Assembly (NCBI GenBank): GCA_023415825.1
Contig: JAEZJF010000010.1
Span: 186,001 to 250,000 of the forward strand
Reading direction: 5' to 3'
DNA from: Bacillota bacterium
GTDB lineage: Bacteria > Bacillota > Clostridia > DSM-8532
Length of the DNA stretch: 64,000 nucleotides
A program made the position numbers and the translations under genes. The notes beneath the pieces are model-generated. The model saw only the letters and a list, made by a program, of their open reading frames with translations, did no database searches and had not been told where the DNA came from. Positions 26,630-34,892 of the stretch are shown here, one piece after another. The first letter of the stretch is position 1. The number at the start of each line of letters is the position of its first letter.

Positions 26630-26749
26630 TCAAACCAAATCAGATATTGTAAGACAAAACTTATATGAGTGAAGAGGTATCAAACTTTCATGCAATCGCA
26701 CAACAAAAGCAACAGCAGACTTCCTGTCTGTAATTTCTTTGTTATGCAT
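26630..26749 (-). CDS. uORF1 leader peptide of the Cfr-like gene (39 aa)
   Basis: A 39-codon ORF in the 5' leader. The peptide begins MHNKEITDRKSAVAFVVRLH and ends just ahead of the intrinsic terminator. The ribosome site before this ATG is weak. A very short GTG-started frame (VIKFSC) with a better site (GAGGTG) lies just upstream, so the exact translated leader is unsure. Position between promoter and terminator is that of attenuator peptides that sense ribosome-targeting drugs. The coding status is inferred from position only. Confidence 0.45.
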   Translation of the reverse strand: MHNKEITDRKSAVAFVVRLHESLIPLHSYKFCLTISDLV

Positions 26750-26818
26750 AATAATATTAACAAGAAAATTTAATCACCTTTCCACCTCAAATTATCAAAA
26801 TTTTTAATAACATAGGCT

Positions 26819-26847
26819 AGTATAACTCAGTTTCATAGAATGGTCAA
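26819..26847 (-). promoter_or_regulatory. Sigma-A promoter of the Cfr-like gene
   Basis: On the minus strand TTGACC (26847-26842), a 17-base spacer and TATACT (26824-26819). Transcription would begin at about 26812, giving a leader of about 430 bases before the Cfr-like start. Confidence 0.7.
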
Positions 26848-26866
26848 TAAACTTCTCGGTTAAGTA

Positions 26867-27322
26867 TCACAGCATCACAGGAGGGGTATCACACGAATGA
26901 AACACCATAGATTCAAATATCTGCCCATCTATGCTGATTATTTCGTCAATAGGGATCGCTGTGCCATCGGTCATAACGACAACCCGTTCATATTCATCTA
27001 TCTTTTTAGCTGAACTGACAGCAGTAACATAGGCACCGCCGTCCTTCTTCGCATCCGGCTGAAAATAGGTGATTGCGATTTCGGGATGCTCTTTAATCTG
27101 ATCTGCTATAATTTGCAGCCTATCGCTCAAAGCGTCCTTCACATATTCGTCCAACTTAACTCTCTCATTAGTCAGTCTTGCGGTTTCTTTGATGGCGGAA
27201 TCATAGCCGGTCAATGCGGCGAAGGGAGAAAACTGAGCTGCCCGATCAATAGCAGTCATATGAGGGCGTGTCGTGGAGACATGGTGAGGTAGATTGATGA
27301 TGTCGTCATATGCTCTCGTCAT
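26867..27322 (-). CDS. yolD: YolD-like protein
   Basis: A 151-aa protein of the YolD family, which accompanies Y-family DNA polymerases in Firmicutes and mobile elements. The typical RAAQFSPFAALTGYDSAI stretch is at about residues 27-44, followed by a charged helix and a beta-rich C-terminal half (TYFQPDAKKDGG, IDEIISIDG). The start codon overlaps the stop of the polymerase gene by four bases, so they are co-translated. The biochemical role is unknown; accessory action in translesion synthesis is inferred from linkage. Confidence 0.85.
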   Translation of the reverse strand: MTRAYDDIINLPHHVSTTRPHMTAIDRAAQFSPFAALTGYDSAIKETARLTNERVKLDEYVKDALSDRLQIIADQIKEHPEIAITYFQPDAKKDGGAYVTAVSSAKKIDEYERVVVMTDGTAIPIDEIISIDGQIFESMVFHSCDTPPVML

Positions 27323-28842
27323 GCCTTGTGCCCTCCAATCTGCCTGTTCCGGTCTACTGTGGTAGCGCCTTCCTCCAGATTCATTCCCTTTAGAATGGCG
27401 TTCTTGCCGTGTTTCTTTTTTATCTCCAACATTGCTTGCTGCATCTTTTTTTCTCGTACAAGCTCGGCTTCTTCATCCTCTTTTTTCGCCTGCGTAGTCA
27501 CGTAATCCGTAAAGAAATCAAGCTGTTCAAAGTTGTCTGTCTTTTGAACTGTTGCCTCATCAACAACATGATTCGCTGTGATGTTGACTCTTCTGATCAG
27601 GAGATTTTTGTCAATGATACGTTCAAACAGCTCTGCAACGGCATCCAGGATTAACTTTGTAGAGGAGGTCTGTCTGCCAAGATTTATTGAACCATGCGCG
27701 GATTTCGGAACGGCGCGTCCGTAGTGGTCAGTGCTGATTTCCCCGTGATATAATTTCTTTATCTTCGGGTTTGTCAGATTTTCAATATCATATCCGACCG
27801 TCAAAACAAGCTGGTCGGTCACAAGCTTTTTATCTACCAGATCAAGTACCAGCAGATCAGTCATTTCCCACACGATAAGCTTCGCTTTGTCAAAAGTATA
27901 GGCACAGTGCAGCACCTGCCCCGATCCAACACTGTTTGTGCTTGGCTTATACGCTTTAATATCGGCAATTGTGCATGGCTCCCACCCCCACGCATGGTCG
28001 ATTAGCAGCTCAGCGTTGATTCCGAACAGCTTATACAGTAAATCCTCGTTATAGTAATCGGTAGGTTTGCCGAGAGAGCATCTTGCAATATCTCCCATCG
28101 TAAAGAGGCCTTGGTCCTCCAGTTTCTTGACATATCCTTTTCCAACGCGCCAAAAGTCTGCTAGAGGCCGATGTGACCACAGAGAGCGACGGTAGCTCAT
28201 TTCGTCCAGCTCTGCGATCCGCATACCGTTGTCATCAGCAGGTATGTGTTTTGCCTGAATATCCATAGCGATCTTGCTAAGGTACAGGTTTGTACCAATT
28301 CCCGCCGTTGCTGTAATACCGGTTGTTTTGAGTACATCCAGAATCATTTTCATGGCAAGTTCACGGGCTGAAAGGTTGTAGGTGTTTAGATAATCGGTGG
28401 CGTCAATAAATACTTCGTCGATAGAGTAGATATGAATATCTTCGGGCGCGATATACTTCAAATAGATATTGTAAATCTGCGTGCTGTACTCTATATAATA
28501 CGCCATCCTCGGTGGAGCAACAATGTAGTCCAACGAGAGACCCGGTGAGGTTTTCAATTCAGTATCGTTGCAGGAAACACCGGAAAAGGCTCGTCCTGGT
28601 GCTTTGCGCAGCCGTACCGCATTTGCTTCCTTGACCTTCTGCACGACCTCAAACAGCCTCGCCCTACCGGGAATGCCGTGTGCTTTGAGAGAGGGAGAGA
28701 CGGCAAGACAAATGGTTTTTTCCGTGCGGCTTGCATCAGCGACAACAAGGTTAGTGGTCAGCGGATCAAGCCCTCGTTCCATACACTCGACCGAAGCGTA
28801 GAAGGATTTTAAATCGATTGCGATATAGATTCTGTTCTTCAT
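27319..28842 (-). CDS. Y-family translesion DNA polymerase (UmuC/UvrX type)
   Basis: A 507-aa error-prone polymerase. The N-terminal palm motif IAIDLKSFYASVEC (about 7-20) and the second acidic motif YSIDEVFIDATDYL (about 138-151) carry the catalytic acids. A helix-hairpin-helix region (EDQGLFTMGDIARCSLGK) and a little-finger domain follow. An extended C-terminal region has a charged coiled-coil-like stretch (KKEDEEAELVREKK). It forms an operon with yolD. A LexA-type box lies 68 bases upstream of the start, so it should be SOS-induced. Such polymerases copy past lesions and raise mutation rate. Confidence 0.9.
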   Translation of the reverse strand: MKNRIYIAIDLKSFYASVECMERGLDPLTTNLVVADASRTEKTICLAVSPSLKAHGIPGRARLFEVVQKVKEANAVRLRKAPGRAFSGVSCNDTELKTSPGLSLDYIVAPPRMAYYIEYSTQIYNIYLKYIAPEDIHIYSIDEVFIDATDYLNTYNLSARELAMKMILDVLKTTGITATAGIGTNLYLSKIAMDIQAKHIPADDNGMRIAELDEMSYRRSLWSHRPLADFWRVGKGYVKKLEDQGLFTMGDIARCSLGKPTDYYNEDLLYKLFGINAELLIDHAWGWEPCTIADIKAYKPSTNSVGSGQVLHCAYTFDKAKLIVWEMTDLLVLDLVDKKLVTDQLVLTVGYDIENLTNPKIKKLYHGEISTDHYGRAVPKSAHGSINLGRQTSSTKLILDAVAELFERIIDKNLLIRRVNITANHVVDEATVQKTDNFEQLDFFTDYVTTQAKKEDEEAELVREKKMQQAMLEIKKKHGKNAILKGMNLEEGATTVDRNRQIGGHKA

Positions 28843-28909
28843 GCTTATTCTCCGGTTTCCTCCCTCGAAAATTATCTGCTATTCACCATCTCAAGATAAA
28901 TTCTTTAAA

Positions 28910-28921
28910 GAACATTTGTTC
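28910..28921. promoter_or_regulatory. LexA/SOS box
   Basis: GAACATTTGTTC is a perfect GAAC-N4-GTTC palindrome matching the Firmicutes LexA consensus, followed by G as in CGAAC/GTTCG boxes. It sits 68 bases upstream of the Y-polymerase start on the minus strand. Confidence 0.75.
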
Positions 28922-29069
28922 GATATAATTCTATATCCTGAACGGAAATTTTGCAAGAGTGTTTTAAATCTACGCTGTTTAATGCAAGAACGGATATGGA
29001 AGTATATACAAACCCAATCGTTGATATGGTGATACGGGTGGCGCACAAGAACCATCCCTGTGAGCCTCT

Positions 29070-29720
29070 TCATCTCAAAAGAGTTATCGAATTTGCATCA
29101 AATGAAATTAGTCCATCTTTTTTCATTTTCGCTAATTCTCGTGATAATGAAGTTCTTTGAACACCGATTTTTTCGGAAATGGCTTTTTTTGTTATATTTA
29201 ATTTGATATGCTTTGAATTCTGTTTCTTAGATTCATAGTTCAGATAGTTTAATATGCTTTCTCGTATTGTTCTGTTTATGTAATGCTTAATTTTATCTCC
29301 AAGAATAAATGCGTGATCTGAAATAAACTCAAGATAAGTTCTTAAAAAAGGAGGGTTTTTGCTTAAAAGCTCAAATAATATTTCTTTGTCTATTTCAAGT
29401 ATCAAAGTTGGAGATTGCGCTATTACGGTCATAGGGAAATGGGGGTTTCTAGAATACAGAAGATTACCGCCTAAAATATCATCACCGAAAAATTCCGAGA
29501 CAGTAAGTGAGTTACCTGACTCATCGATTCTATCTACTACAACTTTACCGGATAGAATGATCTCCAATTTACGGCATACGTCTCCATCAAAATGTATAAC
29601 ACTGCTTTTTTTATACGAAACTACTCTGAATTTTCCAGTTTTTATATACTGCTCAATGTCTTTATCAGGTAGAGAATGGATTAATGATGTTTCTTCAATT
29701 AAGGTTTTATATTCCATCAT
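29070..29720 (-). CDS. Crp/Fnr family regulator
   Basis: A 216-aa regulator. The cyclic-nucleotide-binding-type beta barrel spans about 20-120 (VIHFDGDVCRKLEIILSGKV, EFFGDDILGGNLL), then a dimer helix and a C-terminal winged helix with LNITKKAISEKIGVQRTSLSREL (about 171-193). No N-terminal cysteine cluster is present, so it is not a classical oxygen-sensing FNR. It is divergent from an Fe-S membrane protein, with a GTGTTACC-TT-GGTAACAC palindrome between them. This suggests control of that gene, perhaps in response to redox or nitrosative signals as for HcpR/Dnr-type members. Confidence 0.85.
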   Translation of the reverse strand: MMEYKTLIEETSLIHSLPDKDIEQYIKTGKFRVVSYKKSSVIHFDGDVCRKLEIILSGKVVVDRIDESGNSLTVSEFFGDDILGGNLLYSRNPHFPMTVIAQSPTLILEIDKEILFELLSKNPPFLRTYLEFISDHAFILGDKIKHYINRTIRESILNYLNYESKKQNSKHIKLNITKKAISEKIGVQRTSLSRELAKMKKDGLISFDANSITLLR

Positions 29721-29734
29721 AGAAACCTCGATTA

Positions 29735-29752
29735 GTGTTACCTTGGTAACAC
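29735..29752. promoter_or_regulatory. Crp/Fnr-type palindromic operator
   Basis: GTGTTACC, two bases, GGTAACAC: perfect 8-bp arms in the space between the divergent regulator and the Fe-S gene. For the plus-strand gene it would overlap a possible -35 (TTGGTA) with TATAAC 16 bases further on. Confidence 0.65.
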
Positions 29753-29807
29753 CATTTTTATTATTATAACGATATAATAATAAAAAATCAATTAAAGGGG
29801 GCTGATT

Positions 29808-30431
29808 ATGAGATATATAATAAATATAATACGCATTCTGTTTTTAGTATTATTTTTATACCTGATCATGAACGGTAAAATGATGATTTGGCTTGGAATA
29901 TTTGCAATAAGCCTTATAGCAGCACTGTTTTTTGGAAGGGTATACTGTGGTTATGCTTGTCCAATGAACACGCTGATGATTCCTACAGAGTGGCTGTCAA
30001 AAAAGCTAAAAATTCAGACTGATTATACGCCTGACTGGCTTCGCTCTGGAAAATTTGCATGGGTTGCTTTAGTAGTCAGTATAGCTGCAGTGATGATTAT
30101 ACAAAGAGTGTTTCATAGAAATATACCAATCTTGCCTATATGGATTGCCACTTCGGTTATAATTACACTAAAGTATCGTCCAGCAGTTTTCCATAACCAT
30201 ATTTGTCCTTTTGGAGCGTTGCTAAAAGTTTTTGGACGGTTTGGAAGACTATCAAAAAAAGTAATCAATCAAACTTGTATTGGATGTGAACTTTGTGAAA
30301 AAGTTTGTCCTTCGAATGCAATTACAGTAAGCTCAGATAATAAAAAGGCTGCGATTAATACTGCAAAATGCCTTCAATGCTCTAGCTGCCAACAGGTATG
30401 TCCAAAGAATGCGATTCATTACGCAAAATAA
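29808..30431 (+). CDS. Membrane 4Fe-4S ferredoxin-type protein (NapH/RnfB-like)
   Basis: A 207-aa protein with about three membrane helices and a C-terminal double ferredoxin domain: CIGCELCEKVCP (about 164-175) and CLQCSSCQQVCP (about 189-200). Near the first helices GRVYCGYACPMN and, later, HNHICPFGALLK are the extra cysteine motifs known from NapH/NosR/CcoG-like electron-transfer proteins. It probably passes electrons through the membrane. The ATG follows AAGGGGG. A Crp/Fnr regulator is divergent, a cupin gene follows after 27 bases. The redox partner is unknown. Confidence 0.8.
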   Translation: MRYIINIIRILFLVLFLYLIMNGKMMIWLGIFAISLIAALFFGRVYCGYACPMNTLMIPTEWLSKKLKIQTDYTPDWLRSGKFAWVALVVSIAAVMIIQRVFHRNIPILPIWIATSVIITLKYRPAVFHNHICPFGALLKVFGRFGRLSKKVINQTCIGCELCEKVCPSNAITVSSDNKKAAINTAKCLQCSSCQQVCPKNAIHYAK

Positions 30432-30458
30432 GAACAAAATAAAAGGAGGATCAATAAA

Positions 30459-30773
30459 ATGATTGAGAAAGTATATAAATTATCAACGAGTGACGATAAG
30501 GCCGTAGAGAAGGTGATCTTTGATGACAATATTCATTACCTCCATATGGTTTTTAACAAAAATGAAGGACTCCCTGAGCATTTTTCAAATTCTAATGTTT
30601 ACATGTCTATTATAAGAGGGACTCTTTCTATTGGTCTTAATGATCAGGATATCCATGAATATGGCAAAGGAAATTTGCTCAAAATTCCGGTTGATACAAA
30701 AATGAATGTTAAAAATTTGCATGATGAAACTTTAGAGTTAATTGTGGTAAAGGCTCCGGCACCTAAAATGTAA
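30459..30773 (+). CDS. Small cupin-domain protein
   Basis: A 104-aa single cupin barrel. The first cupin motif is loose (HMVFNKNEGLPEHFSNSNVY), the second contains the GKGNLLKIPVDTKMNVKNL turn. The usual metal ligands are only partly kept (one His in PEHF), so a metal may be missing or bound differently. It has a good GGAGG site and follows the Fe-S protein by 27 bases, so the two are likely one operon under the Crp/Fnr palindrome. The function is not evident. Confidence 0.65.
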   Translation: MIEKVYKLSTSDDKAVEKVIFDDNIHYLHMVFNKNEGLPEHFSNSNVYMSIIRGTLSIGLNDQDIHEYGKGNLLKIPVDTKMNVKNLHDETLELIVVKAPAPKM

Positions 30774-30934
30774 TTAAATAGCGGCATGATGTTGCAGTTT
30801 GGAGGTAAAAAAGTAAAAGTTGTTATGTTACAATCAATGCAAAACATGACAAATACTCATTTATTCATATGCTATAATATCCCTAATTAAATTGTGAAAA
30901 ATAAATAATTAGATGATTTGATAGGAGAATATAT

Positions 30935-31447
30935 ATGGAAGTAAGAATTGAACTGGCATATGACCATCCACAGGAAGTTATCCGCTTATTTACTGAATAT
31001 ACAGATAGTATTATTGCTAAAAATTCTGAAGTCGAAAAGTGCCTTAATTCTCAGCATTATGGTGATGAAGTGAGAGATTTAGGTGAAAAATATGGTTTGC
31101 CAAATGGTCGACTTTATCTGGCTTATCTAAATAGTGAGATTGCAGGATGTGTTGCTTTAAGGCAGTTGGATGCTAGTTATTGCGAAATGAAACGTTTATA
31201 TGTTAGACCGGAATATCGAGGAAATCAAATAGGAAAAATATTGATTGAACAAATTATTTTAGATGCCAAACAGATAGGATATAAGCATATTCGTTTAGAC
31301 ACTTTTCCTTTTATGGATAGTGCCATTCGGATGTATTATCACTATGGGTTTTATGAAATTGAGTGTTATAATGATAATCCTGCTTCTTTAGCGGTTTTTA
31401 TGCAGAAAGATTTAAATGGTGACATAGCGGTATCGGCTGATACATAA
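30935..31447 (+). CDS. GNAT N-acetyltransferase
   Basis: A 170-aa GNAT enzyme. Motif A is MKRLYVRPEYRGNQIGKILI (about 86-105) and motif B-like HYGFYEIECYNDNPASLAVF lies near the C-terminus, the layout common to small-molecule acetyltransferases. It has its own upstream space of about 160 bases and ends 35 bases before the promoter of the DUF362 operon. The substrate is unknown. Confidence 0.8.
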   Translation: MEVRIELAYDHPQEVIRLFTEYTDSIIAKNSEVEKCLNSQHYGDEVRDLGEKYGLPNGRLYLAYLNSEIAGCVALRQLDASYCEMKRLYVRPEYRGNQIGKILIEQIILDAKQIGYKHIRLDTFPFMDSAIRMYYHYGFYEIECYNDNPASLAVFMQKDLNGDIAVSADT

Positions 31448-31482
31448 ATATTTATTTGATGAATCAATACCATGGATATCAT

Positions 31483-31511
31483 TTGACTTTTCAATTCCAT
31501 TTGCGTACAAT
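31483..31511 (+). promoter_or_regulatory. Sigma-A promoter of the DUF362 operon
   Basis: TTGACT (31483-31488), a 17-base spacer and TACAAT (31506-31511). The 18-bp palindrome begins 3 bases after the -10, over the expected start point. Confidence 0.75.
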
Positions 31512-31514
31512 TTT

Positions 31515-31532
31515 ATATGAACGCGTTCATAT
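31515..31532. promoter_or_regulatory. Palindromic operator of the DUF362 operon
   Basis: ATATGAACGCGTTCATAT is a perfect 18-bp palindrome over the transcription start. Its form (TGAAC/GTTCA core) is typical of TetR-family sites. No regulator gene is adjacent, so the repressor is elsewhere. Confidence 0.7.
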
Positions 31533-31573
31533 AGGTTGTTAGTGGTGCTTATTTGTTACAAGAGGGGAATCGT

Positions 31574-32725
31574 ATGAGTAAGGTAATTATACAGGAATGC
31601 AAAAATTATGAACTGGAAACCGTAATGGAGAAAATCAACGCTGCAGTAGAAATTCTCGGTGGATGGGATAAGTTTGTAAAGCCGCAGGACAAAGTACTCC
31701 TTAAGGTGAATCTGATTGGGCCTAAGTCTTCTGATTCAGCTGCAGTAACACACGCTGAATTTATTAGAGCGATGGTAAGAATATTGAAGGGCAGGAACTG
31801 CAATGTATGGATCGGTGACAGCTCAGGAGGAGCTATAGCAGGAATAGCGCCTACTGCACAGGGCTTCAGAGTTGCAGGATACGAAAAGGTTGCGGAGGAA
31901 GAAGGCGCGGAGATAAAGAATTTTGACCGCGAGGGTGTGATGGCGGTACAACCGGAAAGCCGGTGTGAAGAAACAATGTATATCGCAAAGCCAATGTTCG
32001 ACGCTGATGTGGTTATTAATTTGCCGAAATTGAAAACACACTCAGCGCAGATTTTTTCCGGAGCTGTGAAAAATGTATTCGGATGCATACCAGGGCTCAG
32101 GAAGGCGAAATATCATAAAATGGCTCCCGATTCAAGCGATTTTGGGCAAATCATCTGCGATATCCACAAAGCAACTAAAATACAGCTTCATATTATGGAT
32201 GGGATTCTGGCAATGCAGGGAGAGGGACCAACAGCAGGCAGCATTTATCAGGCTGATAAAATCTTCATCAGTGAAGATCCATTGGCATTGGATGCTGTGG
32301 CGGCAAAAATGGTGGGGATGGATGTTGAAGATGTACCGATACTGGAAACGGCCCGGAAACGGAATCTGGGAGAAGGTTGGTTAAATAACATTACACTTGC
32401 AGGTGATTATGAACAAGTCCCCAGGTTAGCTAGTTTTAAACTGCCCAAGCGTTTCAGAGGGGCCAAAAAGAGCAATAGTAAAGCGCTGGTAAAAGTGATT
32501 GATTTTTTCAACACACATCCTAGGATCAATCTCAATAAATGCAAAAAGTGCAATATGTGTGTGGAAAGCTGCCCGGTACAGGCTATTGACAAAGAGACGA
32601 AGCGAATTAATTACGATACCTGCATAGACTGTATGTGTTGTCACGAGTTATGTATGTTTAAGGCTGTTGAGCTTAAAAATAATAATAAGGTGGCAGGTTT
32701 GATATCAGGCTTTTTTAGAAAATAG
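31574..32725 (+). CDS. DUF362 protein with C-terminal double 4Fe-4S ferredoxin domain
   Basis: A 383-aa protein. The DUF362 part (about 1-290) has VLLKVNLIGP, the VTHAEFIRAMVRIL segment and DVVINLPKLKTHSAQIFSGAVKN. The C-terminus holds two clusters: CKKCNMCVESCP and CIDCMCCHELC. DUF362 proteins are iron-sulfur proteins of unclear enzymology common in anaerobes. The start at 31574 follows GAGGGG and excludes seven upstream codons of the longer frame. A signal-anchored hydrolase follows after 58 bases and probably shares the operator-controlled promoter. A shrunken second copy of this gene's DNA lies at about 38.9 kb. Confidence 0.8.
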   Translation: MSKVIIQECKNYELETVMEKINAAVEILGGWDKFVKPQDKVLLKVNLIGPKSSDSAAVTHAEFIRAMVRILKGRNCNVWIGDSSGGAIAGIAPTAQGFRVAGYEKVAEEEGAEIKNFDREGVMAVQPESRCEETMYIAKPMFDADVVINLPKLKTHSAQIFSGAVKNVFGCIPGLRKAKYHKMAPDSSDFGQIICDIHKATKIQLHIMDGILAMQGEGPTAGSIYQADKIFISEDPLALDAVAAKMVGMDVEDVPILETARKRNLGEGWLNNITLAGDYEQVPRLASFKLPKRFRGAKKSNSKALVKVIDFFNTHPRINLNKCKKCNMCVESCPVQAIDKETKRINYDTCIDCMCCHELCMFKAVELKNNNKVAGLISGFFRK

Positions 32726-32783
32726 GTCCGGCAATGGCTGATTAGCAAATACGGTGTAGCTGCACAGATGATTTGAGGATGGC

Positions 32784-33488
32784 ATGAAAAAACGGCTAAA
32801 AATAGCTTTGATTACAATCATATCGCTAGTGCTTTTATTTACTGGTGTATTTTTGATTTATGTATCTGATTATTACAGAGCAGATGATGTTGCGCTTGCA
32901 GTCATGCAAAATGAAACGACCATGCAGGTAAAAGACAACCTTATAATTCTATCGCCTACCACACCTGGCGACACTGCACTTATTTTCTATCCCGGTGCCA
33001 AGGTGGAATATCGGGCTTATTTGCCGATTCTGGAAAAAATCAAGGAGAGCTGTGGCATTACATGCATTCTCGTTAAAATGCCGTTTAACATGGCTATTTT
33101 CGATGGGAATGCTGCCAATGAAATCATAGATCAATTCACTGATATAAAAAACTGGTATATAGGCGGCCACTCAATGGGTGGTGCAATGGCCAGCAGCTAC
33201 GCATCAAAGAATCAAGACAAGGTAAAAGGATTGGTTTTGCTAGGGGCCTATATTTATGGCAATTACCCCACTGAAAAGTCCTTGACCATCTACGGCACAT
33301 TTAATACAAGTGTGGCGGAGAAGATAAGCTACATCGAAAATATTGTAGCCATAGAGGGTGGGAACCATGCCCAGTTTGGAAATTACGGAAAGCAGAAGGG
33401 TGATCCCGACGCAATGATTTCAAATGAAGAGCAACAAGATATTGCTGTGCAAGCCATTAAGGAGTTCTTGGCAAAAAGGGATGAGTAG
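32784..33488 (+). CDS. Membrane-anchored alpha/beta hydrolase
   Basis: A 234-aa protein with one N-terminal membrane helix (about 6-28) and an extracytoplasmic alpha/beta-hydrolase domain. The nucleophile serine is in WYIGGHSMGGAMA (about 127-139) and the histidine in EGGNHAQFGNYGKQKGD near the C-terminus, a pattern of the short alpha/beta hydrolase family 5 found in Firmicutes. It follows the DUF362 gene and is probably co-regulated by the 31.5-kb palindrome. The substrate is unknown. Confidence 0.75.
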   Translation: MKKRLKIALITIISLVLLFTGVFLIYVSDYYRADDVALAVMQNETTMQVKDNLIILSPTTPGDTALIFYPGAKVEYRAYLPILEKIKESCGITCILVKMPFNMAIFDGNAANEIIDQFTDIKNWYIGGHSMGGAMASSYASKNQDKVKGLVLLGAYIYGNYPTEKSLTIYGTFNTSVAEKISYIENIVAIEGGNHAQFGNYGKQKGDPDAMISNEEQQDIAVQAIKEFLAKRDE

Positions 33489-33648
33489 ATCATCATTTAT
33501 TTTGCCCTGCCCAGCGAAGAAAATAGAAAAAATGATGGGGCGGCAGAATCATTACCAGACTCTGCCGGTAATTTTCAGCATCCCCATGATTATCCTTATG
33601 ATTTGAGCTTTGGACGAATATATCATTTATCGGATGAACCGTACGAAA

Positions 33649-34038
33649 TTAAGCAGCCTTTACAGCTTGCACTTTAGGCTTTGCAAAGAAAGCCAAAATT
33701 CCTGCAATTATGAAGAAAAACGTAAAAGTAAGAGAAGCAGGGGAGAAAATTGCGGGAACAATTGTGCAAGCCAGTATTATTACAGCAGCTATTTTCCCTA
33801 TTTTCCCCATTAAGAATACAGATACCAGGGCAATAATCCCACATACAATCAGGGCATATGCACAATTCCTTACTTTTTCCATATCTTTAAGGGCCTGGGC
33901 CACATCCGGGTCTGACTTTAAACCTTCTATAGCTGCGATTTCAGTATTGTAAGTATCAAAATCTGACAACCATTTTATCCCTAGTCCTATAGATGCTATA
34001 GTACCAATAATAACTAATATAATCACTGCGGTTCTCAT
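33649..34038 (-). CDS. Small four-helix membrane protein, unknown
   Basis: A 129-aa protein with an N-terminal helix (about 4-24), a polar segment (about 27-57, DTYNTEIAAIEGLKSDPDVAQ), then three hydrophobic helices and a basic tail. I do not recognise a family. A ribosome site (GGAGGG) precedes the start. It stands alone, head to tail with the lipoprotein gene upstream on the same strand (gap about 120 bases). Confidence 0.6.
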   Translation of the reverse strand: MRTAVIILVIIGTIASIGLGIKWLSDFDTYNTEIAAIEGLKSDPDVAQALKDMEKVRNCAYALIVCGIIALVSVFLMGKIGKIAAVIILACTIVPAIFSPASLTFTFFFIIAGILAFFAKPKVQAVKAA

Positions 34039-34161
34039 AATACCCTCCTATTATGTTACAATAATTTATAAATCAAATACATCAGGGATTATTTATTCAT
34101 CCAGACCGATGGCGGGATTCGTCCAAAACACATCATAATAGTCAATTTTTAAAGATTTATT

Positions 34162-34758
34162 TTATTGACTAAGCATCTCATTGAGATTTCCGACAATGCC
34201 ATTCATAAAGGCGTCATTGTCCACAATCACCCACATCTTTTTCCCTTTGTCCTTGTTTAACGTCACGGTCAGCTCGTTCTTCAGAACGGGGGCATCCGGT
34301 TTTGATATGCTTTCCTCGAGATACTGCATTGTCATTTCCTGCGCTTTTTCATCAGTGATTTCCTCGCCGTTGATAGCGGCTTCCGTCATTTGAGCGATGA
34401 GGTCCGTCATCATGGTCTCAAATATCGTCGCCATATCCAAACTTGTTACTTTGATTTTGACGGTTGCCTCCTCTCCATTTTCCTCTGAAGAGATAAGTTC
34501 ATAGCTCGTTTTGGAAAGCATTAATTTTGAAAGCTTTTCTTCCTCTGGATTGGCAAAATCGAACTGGCCGGAAGCTGATCCGGAAGCAGTATACGATTCT
34601 GCAGATTTCAAATCCGATTTGTTTAGCGCATCAAAGAATCCCTTTATGGTTTCTTCCGGTTTTGGATAATTTGGCTCTGAACAGGCCGACATAGAGAATA
34701 TTAGCACGAACATTATCAAAATGGGCAAGCATCTTGACGAGTGAAAGAACTTCTTCAA
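34162..34758 (-). CDS. Lipoprotein, NTF2/DUF4878-like
   Basis: A 198-aa exported lipoprotein: signal peptide ending in lipobox SMSAC (cysteine about 26). The mature part starts with a PEETIKGFFDALNKSDLKSAESY helix typical of small NTF2-like lipoproteins (DUF4878/DUF5105 style), followed by beta strands (YELISSEENGEEATVKIKV; LTVTLNKDKGKKMWVI). Such proteins are common in Clostridia with unknown roles. No partner is evident. Confidence 0.7.
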   Translation of the reverse strand: MKKFFHSSRCLPILIMFVLIFSMSACSEPNYPKPEETIKGFFDALNKSDLKSAESYTASGSASGQFDFANPEEEKLSKLMLSKTSYELISSEENGEEATVKIKVTSLDMATIFETMMTDLIAQMTEAAINGEEITDEKAQEMTMQYLEESISKPDAPVLKNELTVTLNKDKGKKMWVIVDNDAFMNGIVGNLNEMLSQ

Positions 34759-34892
34759 GGGTATCTACCACCTTTAATCAAAATTACTGACTAAATGCCT
34801 AACATTCAGTAGCATCTGATAAATACTATCTCAAAATGTTTAACCGTGCCGAAAAATGTCGAATTTAATACATTTTATTGTAGTAATCTAAG

